Shown one piece after another: positions 24,202 through 32,172 of a stretch of 64,000 nt of DNA; the first letter of the stretch is position 1; every line of letters starts with the position of its first letter. This stretch comes from an uncultured Pelagibacteraceae bacterium (GTDB lineage Bacteria; Pseudomonadota; Alphaproteobacteria; Pelagibacterales; Pelagibacteraceae). The notes beneath the pieces are model-generated. The model saw nothing but the letters and a program-made list of their open reading frames with translations. It did not search any database and had not been told where the DNA came from. Where the stretch lies: contig CACICF010000006.1 of the NCBI GenBank assembly GCA_902584995.1, forward strand, positions 1 through 64,000, given 5' to 3'. The position numbers and the translations under genes are program-made.

Positions 24202-24718
24202 TTTTTTCCTTATATGTATTTTTTAATTGAGTATAAGCTAAAGTAATTACTTTTAGCTTGTCTTCAAATTTTTTATTTCCAGCATTCATATCAGGGTGAA
24301 ATTTTTTGACAAGTTTTTTAAATTTTTCTTGAACTTTCTCCCATTTTAATCCGACACTAATTCCTAATATATTAAAGGCTTTTATATCATTGTTGTTAAA
24401 TTTAAACTTATTCATATTATTAAAATCATTATTGAATTTGAACTTATCCATTTCGTCTTTTAAAGCATTACTCCACAAAACTTTAAAAAAATTGTCTGAG
24501 GAACTAAAGCTTTGCGTTGGTTTATGCCACGTCATGTCAGAACGTAGAAATTCAACTATTTGTTGATCACTCATACCTCTAAAATAGTTCCAGTTTTTAT
24601 TAAATTCTTTTATATGATTTAAACATAATAATCTGTAATCTTTACTATTATCTCTTTCTTTAGGTGCTTTATACAAGCCCTCGTCGGTACAATTATTCCA
24701 ATCACAAATATTTTTCAT
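24185..24718 (-). CDS. J-domain (DnaJ-like) protein
   Basis: 177 residues. The C-terminal J domain (about 112-175) starts AFNILGISVGLKWEKVQEKF and carries the HPD tripeptide at 141-143, needed to stimulate DnaK. The N-terminal half has Cys5, Cys10, Cys32 and His35, which could bind a metal (inference), and a conserved WNYFRGMSDQQIVEFLRSD segment. This is a co-chaperone dedicated to unknown clients, not DnaJ itself. It is co-transcribed with cobS and cobT and divergent from bolA. Confidence 0.88.
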   Translation of the reverse strand: MKNICDWNNCTDEGLYKAPKERDNSKDYRLLCLNHIKEFNKNWNYFRGMSDQQIVEFLRSDMTWHKPTQSFSSSDNFFKVLWSNALKDEMDKFKFNNDFNNMNKFKFNNNDIKAFNILGISVGLKWEKVQEKFKKLVKKFHPDMNAGNKKFEDKLKVITLAYTQLKNTYKEKIDTKY

Positions 24719-24741
24719 AGTATATAATACTTTATACTATG
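24716..24741. promoter_or_regulatory. palindromic divergent start region, dnaJ-like/bolA
   Basis: Only 20 bp separate the two divergent start codons. The 9-bp arms CATAGTATA (24716-24724) and TATACTATG (24733-24741) are perfect inverted repeats with an 8-bp centre, and each arm contains a start codon. TATAAT at 24723-24728 is a plausible plus-strand -10, and TATAAA can be read on the minus strand. Both transcripts would be leaderless or nearly so. A shared regulator or simply shared promoter symmetry could explain it. Confidence 0.5.
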
Positions 24742-24999
24742 AAAATTAATGAACTTTTCAAAATTATCGAAAAAAAAATTTTGTCGCAGGATTGTATTTC
24801 AAAAGTGAAGATAAAGGATAAGTCATTTCTGCATAAAAATCACAAATCGAATGAAAAAGGAAAATTTCATATTTTACTATTAATTGAATCAAATGAATTA
24901 AAAGAAAAAAGTAAATTATACTCAACAAGATTTATCTACAAAATTTTAGATAAAGAATTAAAAAATAATATTCATTCCTTACAAATTAAATTAATTTAA
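24739..24999 (+). CDS. bolA: BolA family protein
   Basis: 86 residues with the BolA class II KH-like fold: an N-terminal helix, the HKNHKSNEKGKFHILLLI strand with the His used for [2Fe-2S] binding with monothiol glutaredoxins, and C-terminal KELKNNIHSLQIKL, matching the family's invariant IHAL region. BolA-Grx complexes act in iron-sulfur trafficking and iron sensing. It stands divergently next to the dnaJ-cobS-cobT group. The 3' end overlaps convergent aroB by 9 nt. Confidence 0.88.
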   Translation: MKINELFKIIEKKILSQDCISKVKIKDKSFLHKNHKSNEKGKFHILLLIESNELKEKSKLYSTRFIYKILDKELKNNIHSLQIKLI

Positions 25000-26094
25000 A
25001 CTGTTAAAAATATATCTTTTTAAAATTAAAGGATTGATCTGAAAGTTTGTTTTTATTTTACCAAAATTTTTGATCAGTATTAAATTAATTTTCTCAGAAT
25101 TATTTTTTTTATCACTTTTCATAAAATTTAAGATCTTATTACTATCTTTTTTTTTAAAAAAATTATTTATTTTTACTTTTATACCAATTCTACTTATATG
25201 GTTCATGATTATATTTAACTTCTCTTTTGACAGAGTTCTACATTGCAGACTAAATTCTGCAGCACTTTTTATACCTAAAATAACAGCTTCTCCATGATTT
25301 AATTTTTTAGAAAAACCTAACGCTGACTCATATGCATGTGCAAAGGTGTGACCTAAATTTAATACTTTCCTTAAATTTTTTTCATCTACATCTTTTTCCA
25401 CTACAATTTTCTTTAAATTACAAGCCTTTAATATTGAATTTTCAATAAAAGGTGATTTTAATTTTAAAATTTTTTCTAAGTTTTTATCTAGATATAGAAA
25501 ATTTTTATAACTATCTATAATGCTACTTTTTAATATTTCAGCATATCCACAAATAATTTCTCTTTTAGGTAAAGAATTTAAAATATTAATATCGGATACA
25601 ACCAAGTCTGGTTGATAAAAACTTCCAACTAAATTTTTTCCATATTTATTATTTATGCCAGTTTTTCCACCAATTGATGAGTCAACTTGTGAAAGCAAAG
25701 TTGTTGGAATATTTATAAATTTTAAACCTCTTTTAAAAGTACTTGATGCAAACCCAACAATATCTCCAATTATTCCTCCACCAAAAGAAATAACACAATC
25801 TGATCTGTTAAATCTTTTTTCAAATAAAATTTTATGAATTTTTTCAATTGTCGTATAATTTTTATTTTTTTCTGATGGCACTAATTCAATTTTAAATATT
25901 TTTTTAGGTTTGAGTTTATTATATAATGTTTTTTTAAACGTATATGGAATATTTTTATCTGTAACAATTAAGCACTTTTCGAAAGTTATATTGTTACCTT
26001 TAAAAATTTTATCTATTTTGTTTATTAAGCCTCTTCCAATGAGAATTGAGTAATTTTTAGTATTGGTTCTTATATTTATTTTATTTATTTTCAT
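24991..26094 (-). CDS. aroB: 3-dehydroquinate synthase
   Basis: Second step of the shikimate pathway (DAHP to 3-dehydroquinate; NAD- and metal-dependent). 367 residues with SFGGGIIGDIVGFASSTFKRG, the IPTTLLSQVDSSIGGKTGIN signature and NLGHTFAHAYE supplying metal ligands. It overlaps aroK by 14 nt, the usual alphaproteobacterial aroK-aroB pair. Confidence 0.96.
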   Translation of the reverse strand: MKINKINIRTNTKNYSILIGRGLINKIDKIFKGNNITFEKCLIVTDKNIPYTFKKTLYNKLKPKKIFKIELVPSEKNKNYTTIEKIHKILFEKRFNRSDCVISFGGGIIGDIVGFASSTFKRGLKFINIPTTLLSQVDSSIGGKTGINNKYGKNLVGSFYQPDLVVSDINILNSLPKREIICGYAEILKSSIIDSYKNFLYLDKNLEKILKLKSPFIENSILKACNLKKIVVEKDVDEKNLRKVLNLGHTFAHAYESALGFSKKLNHGEAVILGIKSAAEFSLQCRTLSKEKLNIIMNHISRIGIKVKINNFFKKKDSNKILNFMKSDKKNNSEKINLILIKNFGKIKTNFQINPLILKRYIFNSLN

Positions 26095-26593
26095 AAATAT
26101 TTAATATCATATTTATAATTTGAACTTTGTCTAATTTATCACAATCTATTTTGTAGTTAGACAATTCATAAGTTTTTGATCTTTCTTTGATTAAATTATT
26201 TATTTTATCTTTAGTGAGGTTCGTCACCATTGGTCTTTTTTTACTTTTGTATATTCTTTTTATAATTGTTTCATTTTTCCAATTAAGCCAAAAAGATAAG
26301 CATGTCTTTTGACATAATTTTCTTATGGACGAATTCATAAATCCTCCACCCCCTAAAGAAATTACGTTATTTTCAGATTTGAGATATTTTAGAGAAATTT
26401 TTTCTTCAATTTTTCTAAAATAGTTTTCTCCGTTTTTTTTAAAAATATCCGAAATACTCAATGATTCAACTTCCTCGATCTTTCGATCAATATCTATAAA
26501 ACTCATATTTATTTTTTTTGATAAAATTTTACCAATAGAAGATTTACCAGATCCCATCATTCCAATTAATACAATATTTTTTTTTGATTTCAT
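26081..26593 (-). CDS. aroK: shikimate kinase
   Basis: 170 residues. Walker A is GMMGSGKSS near residue 11; the substrate-binding DIDRKIE and GENYFRKIE motifs, LGGGGF and the lid region KSKKRPM are all present. It phosphorylates shikimate at O3. The start codon abuts a plus-strand gene region, so its promoter must lie within 26594-26648. Confidence 0.95.
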   Translation of the reverse strand: MKSKKNIVLIGMMGSGKSSIGKILSKKINMSFIDIDRKIEEVESLSISDIFKKNGENYFRKIEEKISLKYLKSENNVISLGGGGFMNSSIRKLCQKTCLSFWLNWKNETIIKRIYKSKKRPMVTNLTKDKINNLIKERSKTYELSNYKIDCDKLDKVQIINMILNIYENK

Positions 26594-26648
26594 GAGTTTC
26601 TATATTGAAAAAACACAAATATGTCTTATTTTGAAATTATTAAATTAT

Positions 26649-26831
26649 ATGCAATTTACAAAAAATACAAGTAAAGGCAAATTCTTAAGCTTGGGCTTTG
26701 TTTTGAAAATTTTATTTGCCATTTTTATAATTATATTTGGCTTTATTTTAATAAATCAGATCAATTTACCTGCACCAGTTAAACAAATCGAAAAAATCTT
26801 ACCAAATGAAAATTTCAAAACAATTAAGTAA
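26649..26831 (+). CDS. small single-pass membrane protein, conserved-looking
   Basis: 60 residues from the ATG at 26649; an upstream in-frame ATG at 26592 would overlap the aroK start codon and is less likely. One hydrophobic helix (about 14-36, FVLKILFAIFIIIFGFILI) is followed by a short extracytoplasmic tail INLPAPVKQIEKILPNE. The function is not recognised. Its 3' end overlaps the following secreted-protein gene by 26 nt, suggesting translational coupling. Confidence 0.65.
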   Translation: MQFTKNTSKGKFLSLGFVLKILFAIFIIIFGFILINQINLPAPVKQIEKILPNENFKTIK

Positions 26832-28542
26832 GATTTTAATTTTTACATTTTTTATTTTAATAGTTCAATCCGCAAAGGCTCAGGAAATAAAAGAGATTTG
26901 GTCTGAGATAGAAAAAAAAGATATCTCCAATAATAAGACAGAAAATAATGATGATAGTACAAGTGTGGTGAATCAAGTTGAAGGCGTTAAATTGAAACTT
27001 TCTGATGAAAATATTCTAGTAGATCAAAATTTAGATAACTCTAATAGTTTGTTGTCTGGATTATTTGACCCTGATGACAACGATTTGAAACTTGATATGT
27101 GGTCAAAAACAGATGGAATAAAAATTAAAAAGCAACTTGAAAAAATACAGTCAAAGAATTTATCTAGTTTCTCTGAGAGATTAATGGACGTAGCATTATT
27201 AACAAACTCATATATTCCAAATCAAAATTTCTCGATTGACGAATTCGAAAGTTATACGCTTGATCACCTAATTAAAAAAAAAGATTTTAATTTAGTCGAG
27301 CAGTTCATAAAAAAAAATTCATCAATTACAGATAAAGAAAGACTTATAAAACATGTTGCTGATTATTATTTGTCTTTAAATAAGATAGAAAATTCATGCT
27401 CAGCTATTGATAGTTTAAGTATGATAACAGATGAATACTTAACATATTATAAAATATATTGTTTAATTACTCAGGATAAAAAAAATGAGGCTCAGTTATT
27501 GTTTGATCTTAACTCTGAGATAGACACTTTAGATAATTTTTTTGTTCAAAAGTTTGAAGTGCTTATGGGATATAAGGATAGAAATTATATATTATCTGAT
27601 GAAAATGTTCTTTATTTTCACTTATCTCATAAAACAGATAAAAAGTTGGTATATTATCCGTCAGTAGAGTCTAAAGAATTTATCTGGAAATATTTGTCTA
27701 ACTCAAATTTACTAAAAAATTTAAATGATTTTGATCTCAGTGACATTGAACAGGTAAAATTTTTAGAAAAAGCAACCAGCGAAGGTATTTTTGAAGAAAG
27801 AGATTTATTGAATTTATACAAAAAATTTCAATTTGAGATTGATGACTTAATTAATTATGAGAAAGTATACGAAGATTTACCTGATTATGAAGGAAGAGCT
27901 CTTCTTTATCAGAGGTTTTTACTTACAGATAATGTTGAAAAAAAACTTTTATTGTTATCAAAATTGAATAGTTCTTTTGAAAAATCAAATTTCGGAAAAT
28001 CATTTGATGATGAGTTGTCTAAATTATTAAAAAAAATTGATAAAAAAGAAATTCCCCCAAAATTTTCCTCTTTCTACCAAAATAATTTAATAACTGGTGC
28101 AAACAAAAAAAATAAAATTAAGTTTAATGATGAAGTTTTTCATCAATCAAAAGTGTTAAATTATTTTTTGAATAAGCAAAGTTTACCTAAAACTCAAAAA
28201 CTGACTGACAATTTGTTGTCAAAGATGAAAAAAGATAAAAACTATTCTTTTGGCTTTAAAGATGTAGTTTTGTTGAAATCACTGAGATCGGATGGAATTC
28301 AAATAGGTGAAATCGATGAGCTCTCTCAATATAAGCCTGAGTTAAATCCAGAATTAGATAAAATGATAGATAATAACGAGTCTGGTATGATATTATTAAA
28401 ACTAGTTGAAATTATAGGTGAAAAAGAATTAGATGAATTAAATAGTAGATCATTAAATTTTATAGTCGAAATTATGAATAGAACAAAATTAATTAGTTTG
28501 AGAAATGAACTATTGTTGGAAATTCTTCCATTAAAAGTTTAA
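26806..28542 (+). CDS. exported protein of unknown function (helical-repeat-like)
   Basis: 578 residues. The N terminus is a Sec signal peptide: basic MKISKQLSK, a hydrophobic core, then SAKAQE, so the protein is likely periplasmic. The mature part is acidic, Leu-rich and predominantly helical, with repeated amphipathic segments (for example KKKDFNLVEQFIKKN and DYYLSLNKIENSCSAID) recalling TPR/SEL-like repeats, though no exact consensus could be confirmed. No catalytic motif is seen. The overlap with the small membrane protein upstream suggests the two act together, perhaps in the cell envelope (inference). Confidence 0.7.
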   Translation: MKISKQLSKILIFTFFILIVQSAKAQEIKEIWSEIEKKDISNNKTENNDDSTSVVNQVEGVKLKLSDENILVDQNLDNSNSLLSGLFDPDDNDLKLDMWSKTDGIKIKKQLEKIQSKNLSSFSERLMDVALLTNSYIPNQNFSIDEFESYTLDHLIKKKDFNLVEQFIKKNSSITDKERLIKHVADYYLSLNKIENSCSAIDSLSMITDEYLTYYKIYCLITQDKKNEAQLLFDLNSEIDTLDNFFVQKFEVLMGYKDRNYILSDENVLYFHLSHKTDKKLVYYPSVESKEFIWKYLSNSNLLKNLNDFDLSDIEQVKFLEKATSEGIFEERDLLNLYKKFQFEIDDLINYEKVYEDLPDYEGRALLYQRFLLTDNVEKKLLLLSKLNSSFEKSNFGKSFDDELSKLLKKIDKKEIPPKFSSFYQNNLITGANKKNKIKFNDEVFHQSKVLNYFLNKQSLPKTQKLTDNLLSKMKKDKNYSFGFKDVVLLKSLRSDGIQIGEIDELSQYKPELNPELDKMIDNNESGMILLKLVEIIGEKELDELNSRSLNFIVEIMNRTKLISLRNELLLEILPLKV

Positions 28543-28557
28543 AGTACATAACTCATC

Positions 28558-29079
28558 ATGACAATAAAGACTATTATAACGGAACCAAACGAGATTTTAA
28601 GACAAGTTTCAAAACCAGTATTAAATGTTGGTAATGAAGAAAGAAAGCTAATGGATGATATGTTAGAAACAATGTATGCAGCCAATGGTATTGGTTTAGC
28701 AGCAATTCAAATAGGAATTCCAAAAAGAATCATAGTTATGGATATTTCAAAAGATGGGAATAAAAATCCAATGTTTTTTGTGAATCCAACAATAAAAAAT
28801 AAAGATAAAGAAAAAACAACATATGAAGAGGGATGTTTATCCGTTCCAGATTATTTTGCTGAAGTTGATAGACCTAAATATTGTGAGGTAGAATATTTAG
28901 ACTATAGAGGAGAAAGTAAAATTTTAAAGGCTGATGGACTACTTGCAACTTGTATACAACATGAAATGGATCATCTTGAAGGAATACTTTTCATAGATTA
29001 TTTATCTAAATTAAAAAAAACAATGATTGTCAAAAAATTATCAAAGAAAAAAAATAATCCCGACCGTATTATTGTTTAA
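28558..29079 (+). CDS. def: peptide deformylase
   Basis: Removes the formyl group from nascent N termini. 173 residues. The three family motifs are present: GIGLAAIQIG (about 44-53), EGCLSVP (metal ligand Cys93) and QHEMDHLEG (His135, Glu136, His139). The stop and the fmt start share one base (TAATG), the conserved def-fmt pairing. Confidence 0.97.
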   Translation: MTIKTIITEPNEILRQVSKPVLNVGNEERKLMDDMLETMYAANGIGLAAIQIGIPKRIIVMDISKDGNKNPMFFVNPTIKNKDKEKTTYEEGCLSVPDYFAEVDRPKYCEVEYLDYRGESKILKADGLLATCIQHEMDHLEGILFIDYLSKLKKTMIVKKLSKKKNNPDRIIV

Positions 29080-29999
29080 TGAGCAAAAAAATTGCTTTTA
29101 TGGGCACACCCAGTATTTCGGGTCAAATATTGAAATCATTGTATCAAAATGGTTTTAATATTGAAATTGTATATACCCAGCCACCTGTTGCATCAAAAAG
29201 GGGACACAAATTAAATAAATCTCCTGTTCATATCATGTCCGAAATATTGAATATTCCAGTTAGAACTCCAGTAAAATTAGATAATCTTGAGGAAAAAAAA
29301 TTTATAAAAAGTAAAAATATTGATTTAGGTATAGTTGTTGCATATGGTCAAATTCTTAAAAAAGATATCTTAGACCTACCAAAATATGGATGGATTAACA
29401 TCCATTATTCACTTCTTCCAAAATTGCGTGGTGCAGCTCCTATTCAAAGAGCTATTATGAATAACGAAAATTTGACAGGTATTTCAATAATGAAGTTGGA
29501 TGAGGGTTTAGACACAGGTCCAGTTTGCAATCAATATCCAATACACATGTTAGATAATGAAAATAGTGAGGATTTGTCTAAGAGATTGAGTAATTTGGCT
29601 TCTGAAAAGATTTTAGAAAATATTGATAATATTTTGGAAAATAGAGCTTTATTCAAAGATCAAGATCATAGTCAATCTTCATATGCAAAAAAAATCAAAA
29701 AAGAAGAAGGAAAAATAATTTGGCAAGAAAATAATACAAAGATTCTAGGGAAAATAAATGGTTTATATCCCAATCCAGGTGGATGGTTTGAGTTTCAAGG
29801 AGAAAGATATAAAATCCATAAAGCTGAATTATCAATTAACACTGGAAAAGCAGGCTACGTTTTGTCGGATAATTTAGAAATTGGTTGTGGTGAAAATTCT
29901 ATTAAAATTATTGAAATTCAAAGACAAGGAAAAAAAGTCCAAAAAACTGGGGAGTTTTTGCTAGGTAGTCAAATTAAGAAGGGTACCAATTTGAATTAG
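29079..29999 (+). CDS. fmt: methionyl-tRNA formyltransferase
   Basis: 306 residues. The formyltransferase domain contains FMGTP at the start and the catalytic region INIHYSLLPKLRGAAPIQRAI, followed by GISIMKLDEGLDTGP; the C-terminal OB-like domain binds tRNA (about 205-306). It formylates Met-tRNAi. It sits between def and truA, with 2 nt to truA. Confidence 0.97.
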   Translation: MSKKIAFMGTPSISGQILKSLYQNGFNIEIVYTQPPVASKRGHKLNKSPVHIMSEILNIPVRTPVKLDNLEEKKFIKSKNIDLGIVVAYGQILKKDILDLPKYGWINIHYSLLPKLRGAAPIQRAIMNNENLTGISIMKLDEGLDTGPVCNQYPIHMLDNENSEDLSKRLSNLASEKILENIDNILENRALFKDQDHSQSSYAKKIKKEEGKIIWQENNTKILGKINGLYPNPGGWFEFQGERYKIHKAELSINTGKAGYVLSDNLEIGCGENSIKIIEIQRQGKKVQKTGEFLLGSQIKKGTNLN

Positions 30000-30001
30000 A
30001 T

Positions 30002-30742
30002 ATGTTTCGTTATCAAATTTTAATTGAGTATGTTGGTAGCTCTTTTATAGGATGGCAAGTTCAAAAAAAAGGCAAGACCATTCAAGGATTAATTCAAAAA
30101 ATGATTTCAAAACTTCTAAATGAAAAAATAATTGTTACTGGTTCCGGAAGAACAGATGCTGGCGTTCATGCTATTGAACAATCTGCACATTTCGATTGTA
30201 TGAATAAAATCAAAAATTTAAAAAAGTTTTTATATTCTATTAATTATTTTCTTAATAAAAACGAAGTAGCTATTTTGAAAATTAAAAGACAAAGTTTAAA
30301 TTTTCACGCACGCTTTTCAGCAAAAGAAAGAGTGTATAAGTATATTATTTATAATCAATCAACCAAGCCTATTATTCAAAATAATCGAGGATGGTTTGTT
30401 ATAAAAAAACTTGATTTTGAAAGTATGAAAATGGGAGCAAAAAAATTAATTGGAACTCATGATTTTTCGTCATTTAGAGCTTCGGGATGTAATGCAAAAA
30501 GTCCTGTAAAATTAATGAAATTAGTAAAAATTAAAAAATTAAAAAATAAAATTGAATTTGAATTTAGATCTCAATCATTTTTAAAACAGCAAGTAAGGTC
30601 GATGGTAGGTTGTTTGAAATTTATTGGAGAAAAAAAATGGTCTATTAAAAAATTTGTGAATGTTATAAAAGCAAAGAATCGAAAACAATGTGCGCCACCT
30701 GCGCCTCCTGAGGGGTTGTATTTAGTAAAAGTTAAATACTAA
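30002..30742 (+). CDS. truA: tRNA pseudouridine(38-40) synthase
   Basis: 246 residues. The catalytic Asp52 lies in GSGRTDAGVHA. Other TruA hallmarks are NFHARFSAKERVYKY and the HDFSSFRASGC motif. It modifies the anticodon arm of tRNAs at positions 38-40. The 3' end overlaps the convergent SET-domain gene by 11 nt. Confidence 0.96.
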   Translation: MFRYQILIEYVGSSFIGWQVQKKGKTIQGLIQKMISKLLNEKIIVTGSGRTDAGVHAIEQSAHFDCMNKIKNLKKFLYSINYFLNKNEVAILKIKRQSLNFHARFSAKERVYKYIIYNQSTKPIIQNNRGWFVIKKLDFESMKMGAKKLIGTHDFSSFRASGCNAKSPVKLMKLVKIKKLKNKIEFEFRSQSFLKQQVRSMVGCLKFIGEKKWSIKKFVNVIKAKNRKQCAPPAPPEGLYLVKVKY

Positions 30743-31211
30743 TTTTCTTATTTCTCATTGCGAATTTTTTGTTAATTCTCCACCTAGACTCAGCTCTTAC
30801 AATATAGCCACAACAATTCTTTGATTTACATTTACAAGGAAATTGCTTGTAATCTTTATCATAGCCAAAACCATAGTCACAAGTCAGTTCCTCACCTTTT
30901 TTTATATCTTTAATTGCTTTAACCCATATCTTAAGCCCTTTACCATCATAATCACAGTTATTTTCACAAGAATGATTTATTAGTCCGGCAGTATTCCATG
31001 GAAAGTCTCCATCAAGATCATATTTTTTATTTATAGTAAATAAATATATCGGTTTACTATTATCGTATTTATCGGACTCTTCAGTTTGTTTCTTTGTAAT
31101 TAATTTTCCAATATAATCTATTATCTTCTCGCCCTCTTTTATATCCCTTGTAGCGTAAAGTCCTTTACCTTTTTTATCTATATCTGATTTTTTAATTTTG
31201 TATGGTTTCAT
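30732..31211 (-). CDS. SET-domain protein (putative protein-lysine methyltransferase)
   Basis: 159 residues, nearly all a SET domain. The N-terminal GKGLYATRDIKEGE, the SAM-binding NHSC at 79-82 followed by ENNCDY, and GEELTCDYGF at 107-115 (usually GEELTYDY) are clear. A post-SET cysteine cluster CKCKSKNCCG at 126-135 probably binds zinc with Cys82. SET domains are characteristic of eukaryotic histone methyltransferases but occur sporadically in bacteria; the bacterial substrate here is unknown. It lies 31 nt downstream of an HDAC-like gene on the same strand. Confidence 0.88.
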   Translation of the reverse strand: MKPYKIKKSDIDKKGKGLYATRDIKEGEKIIDYIGKLITKKQTEESDKYDNSKPIYLFTINKKYDLDGDFPWNTAGLINHSCENNCDYDGKGLKIWVKAIKDIKKGEELTCDYGFGYDKDYKQFPCKCKSKNCCGYIVRAESRWRINKKFAMRNKKISI

Positions 31212-31242
31212 ATTTCTTTACTTATTATTTAGAAAAAATTTA

Positions 31243-32172
31243 TCAATTAAATTCTATTAATGCATCAACATGTCGTTTAGTACTGCTTTGTAGTGCTCTT
31301 AAATCGTAGCCTCCTTCAAGAATTGAAACTACTCTACCTTTACAAAGAGACCTAGAACACTCTAATGTTCTTTTAGTAATTTTGTAAAAATCTTCTGAAC
31401 TTAGCATAAGTTGCGCTAAAGGATCATCAATATGCGCATCAAAACCCGCAGAAAACAATAGAAATTCTGGTTTAAATGTCTTTAATTTATTTAAAACGAT
31501 TTCGTAGGCATTTAAAAATTCTTCAGAGGTCGTCCCAGCTTTTAATGGAATATTTAAAACATTATCAAAATTTCCCTTTTCTTTTTCCGACCCTGAACCT
31601 GGGTAGTATGGATATTGGTGAGTTGAAATATATAAAACTTTTTCGTTATCGTAAAAAATATTCTGTGTTCCATTACCATGGTGAACATCAAAATCAATTA
31701 TAGCAATTTTATTGTATTTATATTTTTCAATTAAATAATTAGCACCAACAGCTACATTATTATAAATACAAAATCCCATAGCTTTATCTTTTTCGGCATG
31801 ATGACCAGGTGGTCTGACAGCACAAAATGCATTATTAAATTCTTTATTTTCTACTCCATCTATTGCTGCAATTATTGAGCCTACTGCATCTTTTGTTGCA
31901 TCTTTACTTCCAGGTGAGATAATTGTATCTCCGTCTAAAAAAACTAAACCTTTTTTAGGAAATGACTTTTCTACTTGATTAACATAATCCTCAGAATGAG
32001 TTTTATTGATAAGGGATAAATCAAATTTTGCTGGTTTTTTCCATATAAGATTTTTGTCATCTATTTTTTTAAAATTCTCAATTACCGCAGCAACCCTATC
32101 AATTTTTTCTGGATGACCATTTCCAGTATCATGATTTTTATAGGTATCTGATATTATTAGGCCAGTCTTCAC
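31243..32172 (-). CDS. histone deacetylase family protein (class II HDAC-like)
   Basis: 309 residues. The arginase/deacetylase-fold motifs are all present: GHPEKIDR near the N terminus, RPPGHHAEKDKAMGFC with the catalytic His pair, IIDFDVHHGNGTQ with zinc-binding Asp and His, STHQYPYYPGSG, SAGFDAHIDDPLAQL with the second zinc Asp, and EGGYDL. Bacterial members deacetylate small molecules (acetylpolyamines, acetoin-related) or proteins; the substrate is not determined. It overlaps dapE by 4 nt. Confidence 0.9.
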   Translation of the reverse strand: MKTGLIISDTYKNHDTGNGHPEKIDRVAAVIENFKKIDDKNLIWKKPAKFDLSLINKTHSEDYVNQVEKSFPKKGLVFLDGDTIISPGSKDATKDAVGSIIAAIDGVENKEFNNAFCAVRPPGHHAEKDKAMGFCIYNNVAVGANYLIEKYKYNKIAIIDFDVHHGNGTQNIFYDNEKVLYISTHQYPYYPGSGSEKEKGNFDNVLNIPLKAGTTSEEFLNAYEIVLNKLKTFKPEFLLFSAGFDAHIDDPLAQLMLSSEDFYKITKRTLECSRSLCKGRVVSILEGGYDLRALQSSTKRHVDALIEFN

